From assembly GCA_963848205.1 (NCBI GenBank), contig CAWKCV010000001.1, positions 62,001 to 126,000 on the forward strand: 64,000 bases of DNA, written 5' to 3'. The notes beneath the pieces were generated by a model. The model ran no database searches. It was not told where the DNA came from and saw only the letters and a program-made list of their open reading frames with translations. Numbering within the stretch: position 1 is the stretch's first letter; each line of letters opens with the position of its first letter. This DNA comes from BOG-908 sp963848205 (GTDB taxonomy: Bacteria; Pseudomonadota; Alphaproteobacteria; Acetobacterales; Acetobacteraceae). Position numbers and translations under genes: made by a program. Positions 43,550-50,447 of the stretch are shown in pieces.

Positions 43550-44145
43550 TGCCCATCGGAGATCGCGCCTTGCAAAAATCCGTCGCCGTCTTCTGCGGCT
43601 CCCGCCCGGGCTTGAACCCGGCCTGGATCGCCGCCGCCCAGGCGCTCGGCACCGGGCTGGGCCACGCCGGCATACGCCTGGTTTATGGCGGCGGGCGCGT
43701 GGGCCTGATGGGCGCCGTGGCCGACGCGGCGCTGGTCGCAGGCGGCGAGGTGGTGGGCGTGATCCCCGAATTCCTCACGCGCCTGGAGGTGGCGCACACG
43801 GGCCTCACCAGCCTGGAAATCACCGACAGCATGCACTCCCGCAAGCGCCGCATGTTCGACCTGGCGGACGCGTTCGTGACGCTGCCCGGCGGCCTCGGCA
43901 CGCTGGACGAGACGATCGAGATCGTCACTTGGCGCCAACTCGGCCTGCACGACAAACCGGTGCTGATCTGCAATGTGGAAGGCTGGGCGCGCGGCCTGAT
44001 GACGGCCCTGGAAACCGTGGTCGACGACAGCTTCGCCGACCCGAAATCGCGCGGGCTGTACGAGATTTTGCCCGATATCGCCAGCATATTGGCCCGCCTG
44101 GGCGACATGGCGGTGGCGCAACCATCCCCGTCAGCGCTGCTCTGA
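43549..44145 (+). CDS. LOG family nucleotide phosphoribohydrolase
   Basis: Protein of 198 residues of the LOG/TIGR00730 family. Rossmann-like, with VAVFCGSRPG, LVYGGGRVGLMGAVADAAL, the Arg/Lys pair in MHSRKRRMFDLAD, and the signature LPGGLGTLDETIEIVTW. Members release bases from nucleoside 5'-monophosphates, including cytokinin types; the true substrate in bacteria varies. The ATG shares a base with the DUF1491 stop codon. Confidence 0.9.
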   Translation: MPIGDRALQKSVAVFCGSRPGLNPAWIAAAQALGTGLGHAGIRLVYGGGRVGLMGAVADAALVAGGEVVGVIPEFLTRLEVAHTGLTSLEITDSMHSRKRRMFDLADAFVTLPGGLGTLDETIEIVTWRQLGLHDKPVLICNVEGWARGLMTALETVVDDSFADPKSRGLYEILPDIASILARLGDMAVAQPSPSALL

Positions 44146-44160
44146 GACAACGAAAGCGCT

Positions 44161-44200
44161 GAAAACAACGAAAGCCCCGGGGTCGCCCCCGGAGCTTTCG
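44161..44200 (-). terminator. Terminator of the small minus-strand gene (possibly bidirectional)
   Basis: CGAAAGC, then a GC block, pairs across TCGC with GCTTTCG (44169-44200). Read on the minus strand, the stem is followed by TTGTTTTC. It lies 24 bases after the LOG stop codon on the other side, but the plus-strand flank has no T run. Confidence 0.7.
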
Positions 44201-44237
44201 CATTGTGCGACGGCCTATTGGCCGGTGACGAACCCGA

Positions 44238-44312
44238 TCAACCCGCTAGGAGGGCTCCGGCAGTGTTAACCCAGCTCGTGGCGGCCTTCGACTGCATGAC
44301 ACAATGAGACAC
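44238..44312 (-). CDS. Small 24-residue ORF with an extended Shine-Dalgarno
   Basis: GTG-started frame encoding MSHCVMQSKAATSWVNTAGA followed by LLAG and TGA. The reason to call it is upstream: AAGGGAGGTGATCCA (44313-44327 on the other strand) is complementary to nearly the whole 16S rRNA 3' tail, with GGAGG seven bases from GTG. A terminator follows 37 bases later. Reading one base back at the end (GGT to GGG) would continue as LIGFVTGQ before TAG at 44215-44217, giving a more natural hydrophobic C-terminus. It may be a small membrane peptide, a leader or a frameshifted gene. Confidence 0.5.
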   Translation of the reverse strand: MSHCVMQSKAATSWVNTAGALLAG

Positions 44313-44327
44313 TGGATCACCTCCCTT
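44313..44327 (-). promoter_or_regulatory. Extended ribosome binding site
   Basis: AAGGGAGGTGATCCA on the minus strand. It is far longer than the usual four to six base match and ideally spaced for the GTG at 44312. It decides the strand and start of the small ORF. Confidence 0.65.
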
Positions 44328-44416
44328 CAGTAAGTTGCAGGCCCATACGAGGGGATGGCCGCCCGCGTCGTCAAGCATGATTTGCAGGTGTTCCACAAAA
44401 CAGCGTGGCGTCGCGC

Positions 44417-44592
44417 GTCGCGCGCCTGCTCACGACTGCGTCGCGCGCCTGCTCACGACTGCGTCGCGCACCTGCGCACGACTGCGTTGCGCGCTTGCGC
44501 ACGACTGCGTTGCGCGCTTGCGCACGACTGCGTTGCGCGCTTGCGCACGACTGGGTTGCGCGCCTCGGCACGACTGCCTTGCGCGCCTGCCC
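44417..44592 (+). repeat. 23-bp tandem repeat array, about 7.6 copies
   Basis: Unit near GTTGCGCGCTTGCGCACGAC plus TGC. Copies 4, 5 and 6 are almost identical; copies 1 and 2 are a second variant (GTCGCGCGCCTGCTCACGAC); the ends are diverged. The unit is not a multiple of three. It ends about 27 bases before tRNA-Pro. The inner TTGCGCGC/GCGCAA parts are self-complementary. Confidence 0.9.
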
Positions 44593-44618
44593 CCCCGCCG
44601 CTATAGCGCGCGCTCGGC

Positions 44619-44695
44619 CGGAGTGTAGCTCAGCCTGGTAGAGCACTGTGTTCGGGACGCAGGGGCCGGAGGTTCGAATCCTCTCACTCCGACCA
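44619..44695 (+). tRNA. tRNA-Pro (anticodon CGG)
   Basis: 77-nt cloverleaf. Acceptor CGGAGTG pairs with CACTCCG, and ACCA is encoded. The D arm is TAGCTCAGCCTGGTAGAGCA. The anticodon arm CTGTG, TTCGGGA, CGCAG places CGG at positions 34-36. The T arm has GGTTCGAATCC. Confidence 0.97.
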
Positions 44696-44758
44696 GCCTT
44701 GTAGGATACCGATCAACCTGGAGGCGCCTATTTCCTCCTCTCGTAAGGAGCTGTCTTG

Positions 44759-44962
44759 ATGGCGGCAGTCCAGGCCGAAGTTTTCGAAGCGTTCCGCGCG
44801 ATCGACATACCGCAAGCCAAGGCGATGACGGCGGCCAAAGCGCCAAGCCATCGCGACGACGACGTGACTTCCATCAGGGACGACCTCTCCATCGTGACAT
44901 GGATGGTCGGCACGCTCTATCCGCTGATCTTCGCGATCATGCTCAAGCTCTACATGCACTAA
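44759..44962 (+). CDS. Small single-pass membrane protein (DUF1640-like)
   Basis: Protein of 67 residues. An N-terminal helix (EVFEAFRAIDIPQAKAMTA) and an acidic middle precede one C-terminal membrane segment (WMVGTLYPLIFAIMLKLYMH). This resembles small DUF1640-type coiled-coil membrane proteins of Acetobacteraceae. AAGGAG lies eight bases before the ATG. The stop codon shares a base with the next start (TAATG). Function unknown. Confidence 0.65.
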   Translation: MAAVQAEVFEAFRAIDIPQAKAMTAAKAPSHRDDDVTSIRDDLSIVTWMVGTLYPLIFAIMLKLYMH

Positions 44963-45174
44963 TGCAGGACGACACGCGCCTGCCAGCCAACAGCGCCGGT
45001 TTCGATCGGTATTTCGCCAGCAGTCTTGCCAGCATGGCGCCCGAAGGCAGCCGCGAGGACCGCCTCCTCGCCGCGATCGGCAAGGCACTCGATTGCCTGG
45101 CCGCGGCACCCGAAAGCAGTCAGGTAGCCGATGCGGCCGCCATCCTGCGCCAGGCGATCGCCCAGGACCGCTGA
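44962..45174 (+). CDS. Hypothetical protein
   Basis: Protein of 70 residues beginning MQDDTRLPANSAGFDRYFAS, then a helical part (REDRLLAAIGKALDCLAAAP, then ADAAAILRQAIAQ). Soluble. Coupled to the small membrane protein by the TAATG junction, so the two probably act together. Not recognised. Confidence 0.55.
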   Translation: MQDDTRLPANSAGFDRYFASSLASMAPEGSREDRLLAAIGKALDCLAAAPESSQVADAAAILRQAIAQDR

Positions 45175-45180
45175 GCGGCC

Positions 45181-46041
45181 TTATCGCTGCGTTTTGGCAC
45201 AGAAGAACGTGCTGCGCCCCGACTGCACGATGCGGCTGATCCCCGCGCAGGCAGGAGTCCCGGGGCAACGCGCGCATGCCGCGCCTTCACGCCCATAAAC
45301 CTTCCACGCATGCTGGAAATAGCCCAGCTCGCCGCTCGGCTGCACATAGTCGCGCAGGCTAGATCCACCCGCCGCAATCGCCTCCGTCAGCGTCGCCTTG
45401 ATCTCCGGCACCAGCCGCGCCGCCCGCACGCCGACCACGCTGGCCGCCAGCCGCCGCGGCGAGATGCTGGCGCGGAACAGTGCCTCGCACACATAGATGT
45501 TGCCGAGCCCTGCCACGACGCCCTGGTCCAGCAATGCCGCCTTGATGGGTGTGCGGCGCCCGGCCAAGACGGCCGACAGATAGACGGCATTGAAGTGCTC
45601 GCTCAGCGGCTCCGGCCCCAGACCCGCCAGCAGCCGGTGCCCCGCTTCAGCCGATGTCGCCACGAGGTCGAGGCTGCCGAACCGCCGCGGATCGACGAGC
45701 GCAATCCGGCAGCCGGCGTCGGTCTCGAGCACCAGATGTTCGTGCAGGACAGGCAACGCCGGCGCACGCGCCGCCCCCCCCGCTTGGCTGAGGGTGATGT
45801 TCATCCGGCCCGACATGCCCAGATGCAACACGACACTATCGCCACCGGAGAGACGCATCAGGATGTATTTGCCACGACGCTCGAAGCCCAGCACGCGCGC
45901 TCCGGTCAGCCGCCGCGCGAACCCGTCCGGCACGGCCCAGCGCAGGTCGCCGCGCCGGAGCTGGGCGCTGACGATCGTGCGGCCCGCGAGTTGGGCGGCC
46001 AGGCCCCGCATCACGGTTTCTACTTCGGGGAGTTCCGGCAT
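45181..46041 (-). CDS. mutM: Formamidopyrimidine-DNA glycosylase
   Basis: Removes oxidised purines such as 8-oxoguanine and nicks the abasic site. The 286-residue protein has the catalytic N-terminal Pro-2 (MPELPEVETVMRGL), the Lys-containing KYILMRL, and the H2TH region LLDQGVVAGLGNIYVCEALF. The C-terminal zinc finger reads CARC, an insertion with a further Cys (PAC), then GRSTFFCAKTQR, so the last of the four expected Cys is replaced by Thr. It is divergent from ubiE with 27 bases between. Confidence 0.95.
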   Translation of the reverse strand: MPELPEVETVMRGLAAQLAGRTIVSAQLRRGDLRWAVPDGFARRLTGARVLGFERRGKYILMRLSGGDSVVLHLGMSGRMNITLSQAGGAARAPALPVLHEHLVLETDAGCRIALVDPRRFGSLDLVATSAEAGHRLLAGLGPEPLSEHFNAVYLSAVLAGRRTPIKAALLDQGVVAGLGNIYVCEALFRASISPRRLAASVVGVRAARLVPEIKATLTEAIAAGGSSLRDYVQPSGELGYFQHAWKVYGREGAACARCPGTPACAGISRIVQSGRSTFFCAKTQR

Positions 46042-46068
46042 CGCTACCGCTCAGGCTATACACCAGTG

Positions 46069-46824
46069 ATGACGCCCGACCAGACCCAGCCACAAGAGAC
46101 CGATTTCGGCTTCCAGCGCGTGCCGGCCGCCGCCAAGAAGCCGATGGTCCGCGCGGTGTTCGACAGCGTGGCGCCGAAATACGACGTGATGAACGACATC
46201 ATGTCGCTCGGCATCCATCGCGTGTGGAAACGGATCTTCGCCACCAGCCTGCGCCCGGCGCCGCACAAGACGCTGCTCGACCTGGCATCGGGCACCGGCG
46301 ACATCGCCACCGCCTGGGTGCGCCTGGGCGGCGGCCCGGTGCTGCTGACCGACATCAACGCCGCGATGCTCTCCGCCGGGCGCGACCGGGCGACCGCGCG
46401 TGGCATCGTGGCGCCGTTCACCTATGCGGTGGCCGATGCCGAGGCGTTGCCCGTGCCGGACGCGAGCGTGGACGTGGTCAGCATCGCGTTCGGCTTGCGC
46501 AACTGCACCGACAAGCCGGCGGTGCTGCGCGAGGCACGACGCGTGCTCAAGCATGGCGGGCGGTTTTTCTGCCTGGAGTTCTCGCGGTTGCAGATTGCCG
46601 CACTCGAGCGCGTCTATGACGGCTGGTCGTTCGGCGTGCTGCCGCGTGTCGGCCGGCTGGTGGCGGGCGATTCGCAAAGTTATCAGTATCTGGCTGAGAG
46701 TATCCGCACGTTCCCGGATCAGGAGACGCTGGCGGAGATGCTGCGGGCGGCGGGGCTGGATCAGGTGAAATACGATAATCTGTCGGGGGGGATTGCGGCG
46801 ATCCATTCGGGATGGCGGCTTTGA
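46069..46824 (+). CDS. ubiE: Demethylmenaquinone/ubiquinone C-methyltransferase
   Basis: SAM-dependent C-methylation in ubiquinone (and menaquinone) synthesis. The 251-residue protein carries VAPKYDVMNDIMSLGIHRVW, SAM motif LLDLASGTGDIA, AFGLRNCTDKPAVLREARRV and SYQYLAESIRTFP, all family signatures. Divergent from mutM. In many alphaproteobacteria ubiB follows; here a pair of repeat elements separates it from coaBC. Confidence 0.96.
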   Translation: MTPDQTQPQETDFGFQRVPAAAKKPMVRAVFDSVAPKYDVMNDIMSLGIHRVWKRIFATSLRPAPHKTLLDLASGTGDIATAWVRLGGGPVLLTDINAAMLSAGRDRATARGIVAPFTYAVADAEALPVPDASVDVVSIAFGLRNCTDKPAVLREARRVLKHGGRFFCLEFSRLQIAALERVYDGWSFGVLPRVGRLVAGDSQSYQYLAESIRTFPDQETLAEMLRAAGLDQVKYDNLSGGIAAIHSGWRL

Positions 46825-46880
46825 GCAAGCGGTTCTTTTTTGAAAAGAGGAACCAAAAAACTTTTATTCCTGAGCAGCGT
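46822..46880 (+). repeat. Intergenic hairpin element, copy 16 (type A variant)
   Basis: Begins at the ubiE stop (TGAGCAAGC), with stem GGTTCTTTT/AAAAGAGGAACC (46831-46854), then AAAAAACTTTTATTCC. Both arms show the GTTC/GAAC variant, as in copy 5. Confidence 0.85.
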
Positions 46881-46905
46881 CCGACCGTCATACGCAGCGC
46901 GGGAA

Positions 46906-46954
46906 GCAGAAGTCTTTTGGTTCTTTTGTTCAAGAAAGAACTGCTTTCTATCTC
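46906..46954 (-). repeat. Intergenic hairpin element, copy 17 (type A variant)
   Basis: Inverted partner of copy 16: stem-loop GGTTCTTTTGTTCAAGAAAGAACT (46919-46942), ending at the coaBC start codon, so its AAAGAACTGC side lies where the ribosome site is expected. Confidence 0.8.
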
Positions 46955-48133
46955 ATGATTCTCCTCATCATCCCAGGTGGTATCGCCGCCTACAAATCCC
47001 TCGACCTCATCCGCCAATGCCGCCGTGCGGGCATCGAAGTGACTGCGCTTCTCACCAAATCAGGCGCCCGCTTCGTCACCGAACTCTCCGTGCAGGCATT
47101 GACCGAAAACCGCGTCTATACCGATTTGTGGTCGCTCACCGACGAGAGCGAGATGGGCCACATACAGCTTTCCCGCGCGGCAGACCTGATTGTGGTGGCA
47201 CCCGCGACGGCGGACATTCTGGCGCGGCATGCTGCTGGCATCTGCAACGATTTGGCGACGACCGTGCTGCTCGCCACCGATAAGCCGGTGTTGGTGGCGC
47301 CGGCGATGAACGTGCGCATGTGGCAGCACGCGGCAACGCAGGCCAATGTCGCGACATTGTCGGCACGCGGCGTGCGTTTTGTGGGGCCGGACGAGGGCGA
47401 GATGGCTTGCCACGAATTCGGACCCGGCCGGCTGGCCGAACCAGCGGCAATATTGGCGGCGATACAGGCTTGCCTGGCCGGGTCTCAGTCGCTTGCGGGT
47501 CGGCATGTATTGGTGACTGCGGGACCTACACAGGAGCCGATCGATGCGGTGCGCTACATTGCCAACCGCAGCAGTGGGCGACAGGGTTATGCCATTGCGG
47601 AGGCCTGCGCGCGGCTGGGCGCTCGCGTTACGCTGGTCAGCGGGCCAGTGGCCCTGCCCGATCTTCCTGGCGTCACGACAGTGCGGGTGGAGACTGCCGC
47701 GGAGATGCTCGCGGCATGCGAGGGTTCGTTGCCCGCCGATGTGGCGATTTTTGCCGCGGCCGTGGCGGACTGGCGTGCCGCGGCGCCGCTCGCATCCAAG
47801 CTGAAGAAAGAAGCTGGTCCGCCTGCCATAGAGTTCGTGGCCAACCCGGATATTCTGGCCATGCTTTGCCGCCCGGGCCCGCGACGCCCGAAGCTTACGG
47901 TGGGTTTTGCGGCTGAGACCGACGAGATTGTTTCCCACGCCGCGGCCAAGCGCGCGGCAAAGAATTGCGACTGGATTGTCGCCAACGATGTGCGGGCTGA
48001 GACCGGCATCATGGGCGGCGCGCGCAATACGGTTCATCTGATTACGGACGATGGTGTGGAGGATTGGCCTGATTTGCCGAAGGCAGATGTTGCCGAGCGG
48101 CTGGCCGCGCGTATCGCGCAAGCGCTGAAGTGA
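46955..48133 (+). CDS. coaBC: Bifunctional phosphopantothenoylcysteine synthetase/decarboxylase
   Basis: Two steps of coenzyme A synthesis in one 392-residue protein. The N-terminal FMN decarboxylase (CoaC) has IPGGIAAYKSLDLIR, the catalytic His in MGHIQLSRAADL and APAMNVRMW. The C-terminal synthetase (CoaB) begins LVTAGPTQEPIDAVRYIANR and has FAAAVADWRA. Codon use has somewhat more AT-ending codons than its neighbours. The start codon directly abuts a repeat element. Confidence 0.96.
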   Translation: MILLIIPGGIAAYKSLDLIRQCRRAGIEVTALLTKSGARFVTELSVQALTENRVYTDLWSLTDESEMGHIQLSRAADLIVVAPATADILARHAAGICNDLATTVLLATDKPVLVAPAMNVRMWQHAATQANVATLSARGVRFVGPDEGEMACHEFGPGRLAEPAAILAAIQACLAGSQSLAGRHVLVTAGPTQEPIDAVRYIANRSSGRQGYAIAEACARLGARVTLVSGPVALPDLPGVTTVRVETAAEMLAACEGSLPADVAIFAAAVADWRAAAPLASKLKKEAGPPAIEFVANPDILAMLCRPGPRRPKLTVGFAAETDEIVSHAAAKRAAKNCDWIVANDVRAETGIMGGARNTVHLITDDGVEDWPDLPKADVAERLAARIAQALK

Positions 48134-48160
48134 TGTTGGCGTAAGCCCGACAGGAGGTCC

Positions 48161-48222
48161 GCGGCAGCGGAGAAAAAGTCTTTTGCTTCTTTTCTTCAAA
48201 AGCGAAGACGCTTTGTTTCTCG
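48161..48222 (-). repeat. Intergenic hairpin element, copy 18 (type B)
   Basis: Minus-strand copy: stem CTTCGCTTTTGAAGAAAAGAAG (48186-48207), then CAAAAGACTTTTTCTCCGCTGCCGCGG. Lies between convergent coaBC and the FMN reductase gene. Confidence 0.8.
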
Positions 48223-48223
48223 T

Positions 48224-48805
48224 TCAGTAAGGCACGCCCAAAACACGCCGCGCGCGCAGCGCTTCCGCGAACCAATCGAATTCGTCGAGAAACTTGCCAA
48301 GCGCGCCCGCGACCCAGCTTTCGGTCGGCTGCCCGCCCTCATCGACCGCCTTCTGCGCGCGCGGGATCGGCATCAGGCTCGGCACGCTCGGCATGCCCAG
48401 TTCGGCGAGCACGGCGCGCAACTGCATCGCCGCGCGCACGCCGCCAAACTGCCCGGCCGAATAACAGACGATGCCTGAAGGGCGCCAGAGATACTCTTCA
48501 AGGAAATAGTCGAGCATGTTCTTCAGCGCGGGCGGAATGCCGTGGTTGTATTCGGCGCTGACGACGAGGAGGCCATCAGCGCGCTTGTAGAGCGTCGCCA
48601 ACTCTTCCAACACTGTCGGCGCCTCGCCTCTTGCGTATTCCTTGTACATTCGATCCAGCAGCGGCAATTGCAGGACAAGTGGGTCGACCAGCACCGCCTC
48701 GTGTCCACGCGCTTCGAGTGCTGCGGTCACCAGGCGCGCCACCCGCAAACCGAGGCGATCGCGACGGACGGAGCCGAGCAGGACGGGGATTGTCAGTTTC
48801 GTCAT
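48224..48805 (-). CDS. NADPH-dependent FMN reductase family protein
   Basis: Flavodoxin-fold oxidoreductase of 193 residues. VLLGSVRRDRLGLRVARLV binds the FMN phosphate, ADGLLVVSAEYNHGIPPALKNMLDY is the family signature (SPEYN/AEYN loop), and CYSAGQFGGVRAAMQLR follows. Related enzymes reduce flavins, quinones, azo dyes or chromate. Single gene downstream of the broken DUF2987-like gene. Confidence 0.9.
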   Translation of the reverse strand: MTKLTIPVLLGSVRRDRLGLRVARLVTAALEARGHEAVLVDPLVLQLPLLDRMYKEYARGEAPTVLEELATLYKRADGLLVVSAEYNHGIPPALKNMLDYFLEEYLWRPSGIVCYSAGQFGGVRAAMQLRAVLAELGMPSVPSLMPIPRAQKAVDEGGQPTESWVAGALGKFLDEFDWFAEALRARRVLGVPY

Positions 48806-48817
48806 TGAACGCGTCTC

Positions 48818-49486
48818 TCAATCCGTAGTCGGCTCAATACTTTCGATCGGTGCGCTGGTCGTGATCGAGCCCGCCTGATTGGCATCAAGCATCGCGCGGG
48901 GGAATACGATTGTGCCATCTGCAATCTGGTGGAAGACCAGATCGCTCGTGCCATGCAACGTAGCGCTTTGCGTGCAGCAGCCGCCGAGCTTGAGCGCGAC
49001 ACTGGTGATCGACGGTGCGACCAGGCCACCGAAAAACCCGGCTTCACGGCGCGCACCCTGCCGTATGACTTCCTGGGCCTGCTGCATGGCGGCGCGCAGA
49101 TACGAAACTTAAATCGGCATCGTGCGCGGGGTGGCGATCGCCACCTCCATTTGAAGCAGCAAGGTGCCGGGCGGCTGATCGTTCTCCACGCTCGCACCGC
49201 GCACCACCCAATCCTGCCGCGGTGTAATCGTCATCGTGCCATCGGCGGCAACAGGTATATCGACCCGGCTGCCGGAAACGCTCACCCATAAATGGATCGG
49301 CGTATGGTTGGCAGGATCCTTGTGAACGACGCGCTGGTTGAGTATCAGCTTGTCGCGCGCGCTGGCTGGCAGAGCCTCGAATGTCGCCTGGTTGCTCGCA
49401 AGTTTCGCGTAGGGCAAAGCCGCGCACGCAGAGCCGGAAGCGGCTGTCAAAATCGCAGCCACGCAACCTGTCCGGCATCTTATCAT
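48818..49486 (-). pseudogene. DUF2987-like exported protein split by an in-frame stop
   Basis: Two open stretches in the same frame are separated by a single TAA (49109-49111). The first encodes a signal peptide (MIRCRTGCVAAILTAASGSACA) and a domain with LPASARDKLILNQRV; the second continues SYLRAAMQQAQEVIRQGARR to GSITTSAPIESIEPTTD. Together they give about 220 residues resembling DUF2987 proteins. A CAA or similar codon changed to TAA would explain it. Either the gene is dead, a truncated protein is made, or the base is an error. Confidence 0.65.
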
Positions 49487-49544
49487 GGCTTGTTTTAGCC
49501 GAAATCTACGGCCATTTCAACCTCGACGACCCTGAAAAGGCTGC

Positions 49545-50447
49545 ATGTCCATGACGTCCACACGTATCGGCATCGATTTCGGCGGCACGAAGATCGAGAT
49601 CGTGGCGCTCGACGCCGCGAACACTGCCGTCCTGCGCAGGCGCGTTCCGAATCCGCGCCGCTACGACGACGCGATCGGAACCGTCCAGTCCATGGTGGCG
49701 CAGGCCGAACAGGAACTTCAGCAAACCTGCAGTGTGGGCGTGGGCATTCCCGGTGCGATAAGCCCGGCGACGGGCCTCGTGCTGAACGCCAATTCCGTGT
49801 GGATGAACGACCATGCGTTCGACCGCGATCTGAGTGCCGCACTCGGCCGCGAGGTGCGTGTCGAGAACGACGCCAACTGTTTCGCATTGTCCGAAGCGGC
49901 CGACGGGGCCGCAGCGGGATACCGCACCGTATTCGGCGTCATTCTCGGCACCGGTTGCGGCGGCGCGATCGTGGTCGATGGCCGGCTGCTGCCCGGCCGG
50001 CATCACATCGCCGGCGAGTGGGGCCACGTGCCGCTGCCATGGCCTACGGAAGAAGACTTGCCATATCCCGCCTGCTTCTGCGTCAACAAAGGCTGTATCG
50101 AACGCTACATTGCTGGGCCGTCGCTGGCGGCGGATTGCGACGGGCCTGGCCATGCCGATGCAAGCGGTCTGCCCGCACGCGCCGCGGCCGGGGACGCACG
50201 GGCGATCGCTGCACTCGCCAGGCATGCGGACCGCACCGCGCGCGCGCTGGCACTCATCGTCAATATTCTCGACCCCGACGCGATCGTCATCGGCGGCGGA
50301 CTATCCAACATGGCGCATCTCTACACCGAAGTGCCCGCCTTGCTGGCGCGGCATGTCAATGCGCATTCGGCCAGCACGCCGATACTGCGCAACAGGCATG
50401 GCGATAGTTCAGGGGTGCGCGGGGCTGCCTGGTTGTGGCCCGCCTGA
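49545..50447 (+). CDS. ROK family sugar kinase (fructokinase-like)
   Basis: Phosphorylates a hexose with ATP in the cytoplasm. The 300-residue protein has the phosphate-1 motif RIGIDFGGTKIEIVAL, VENDANCFALSEA, FGVILGTGCGGAIV, and the ROK zinc motif with His in GEWGHVPL and three Cys in CFCVNKGCIERY. DPDAIVIGGGLSNM closes the C-domain. Closest in form to Mak-type fructokinases. The last 39 bases overlap the convergent M48 gene. Confidence 0.92.
   Translation: MSMTSTRIGIDFGGTKIEIVALDAANTAVLRRRVPNPRRYDDAIGTVQSMVAQAEQELQQTCSVGVGIPGAISPATGLVLNANSVWMNDHAFDRDLSAALGREVRVENDANCFALSEAADGAAAGYRTVFGVILGTGCGGAIVVDGRLLPGRHHIAGEWGHVPLPWPTEEDLPYPACFCVNKGCIERYIAGPSLAADCDGPGHADASGLPARAAAGDARAIAALARHADRTARALALIVNILDPDAIVIGGGLSNMAHLYTEVPALLARHVNAHSASTPILRNRHGDSSGVRGAAWLWPA

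Larger units (their letters stand above)
44146..44618. other. 473-bp region between the LOG gene and tRNA-Pro
   Basis: It contains, in order, a hairpin terminator, a 24-codon minus-strand ORF with its ribosome site, about 90 bases with no feature seen (likely holding the small gene's promoter), and a 23-bp tandem repeat array. Short open frames across the array are artefacts of the repeat. Confidence 0.7.

Noticed and set aside
44311..44327. Match to the 3' end of 16S rRNA (CTGGATCACCTCC)
   Set aside because: No other rRNA sequence is nearby. On the opposite strand it is an extended ribosome binding site correctly spaced from a start codon, which explains it better.
44417..44592. CRISPR-like array
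   Set aside because: Units are directly adjacent with no unique spacers, the repeat is 23 bp, and no cas genes are present.
44405..44641. Short ORFs in all frames through the tandem repeats
   Set aside because: The repeat simply lacks stop codons; the translations are repetitive and end inside tRNA-Pro.
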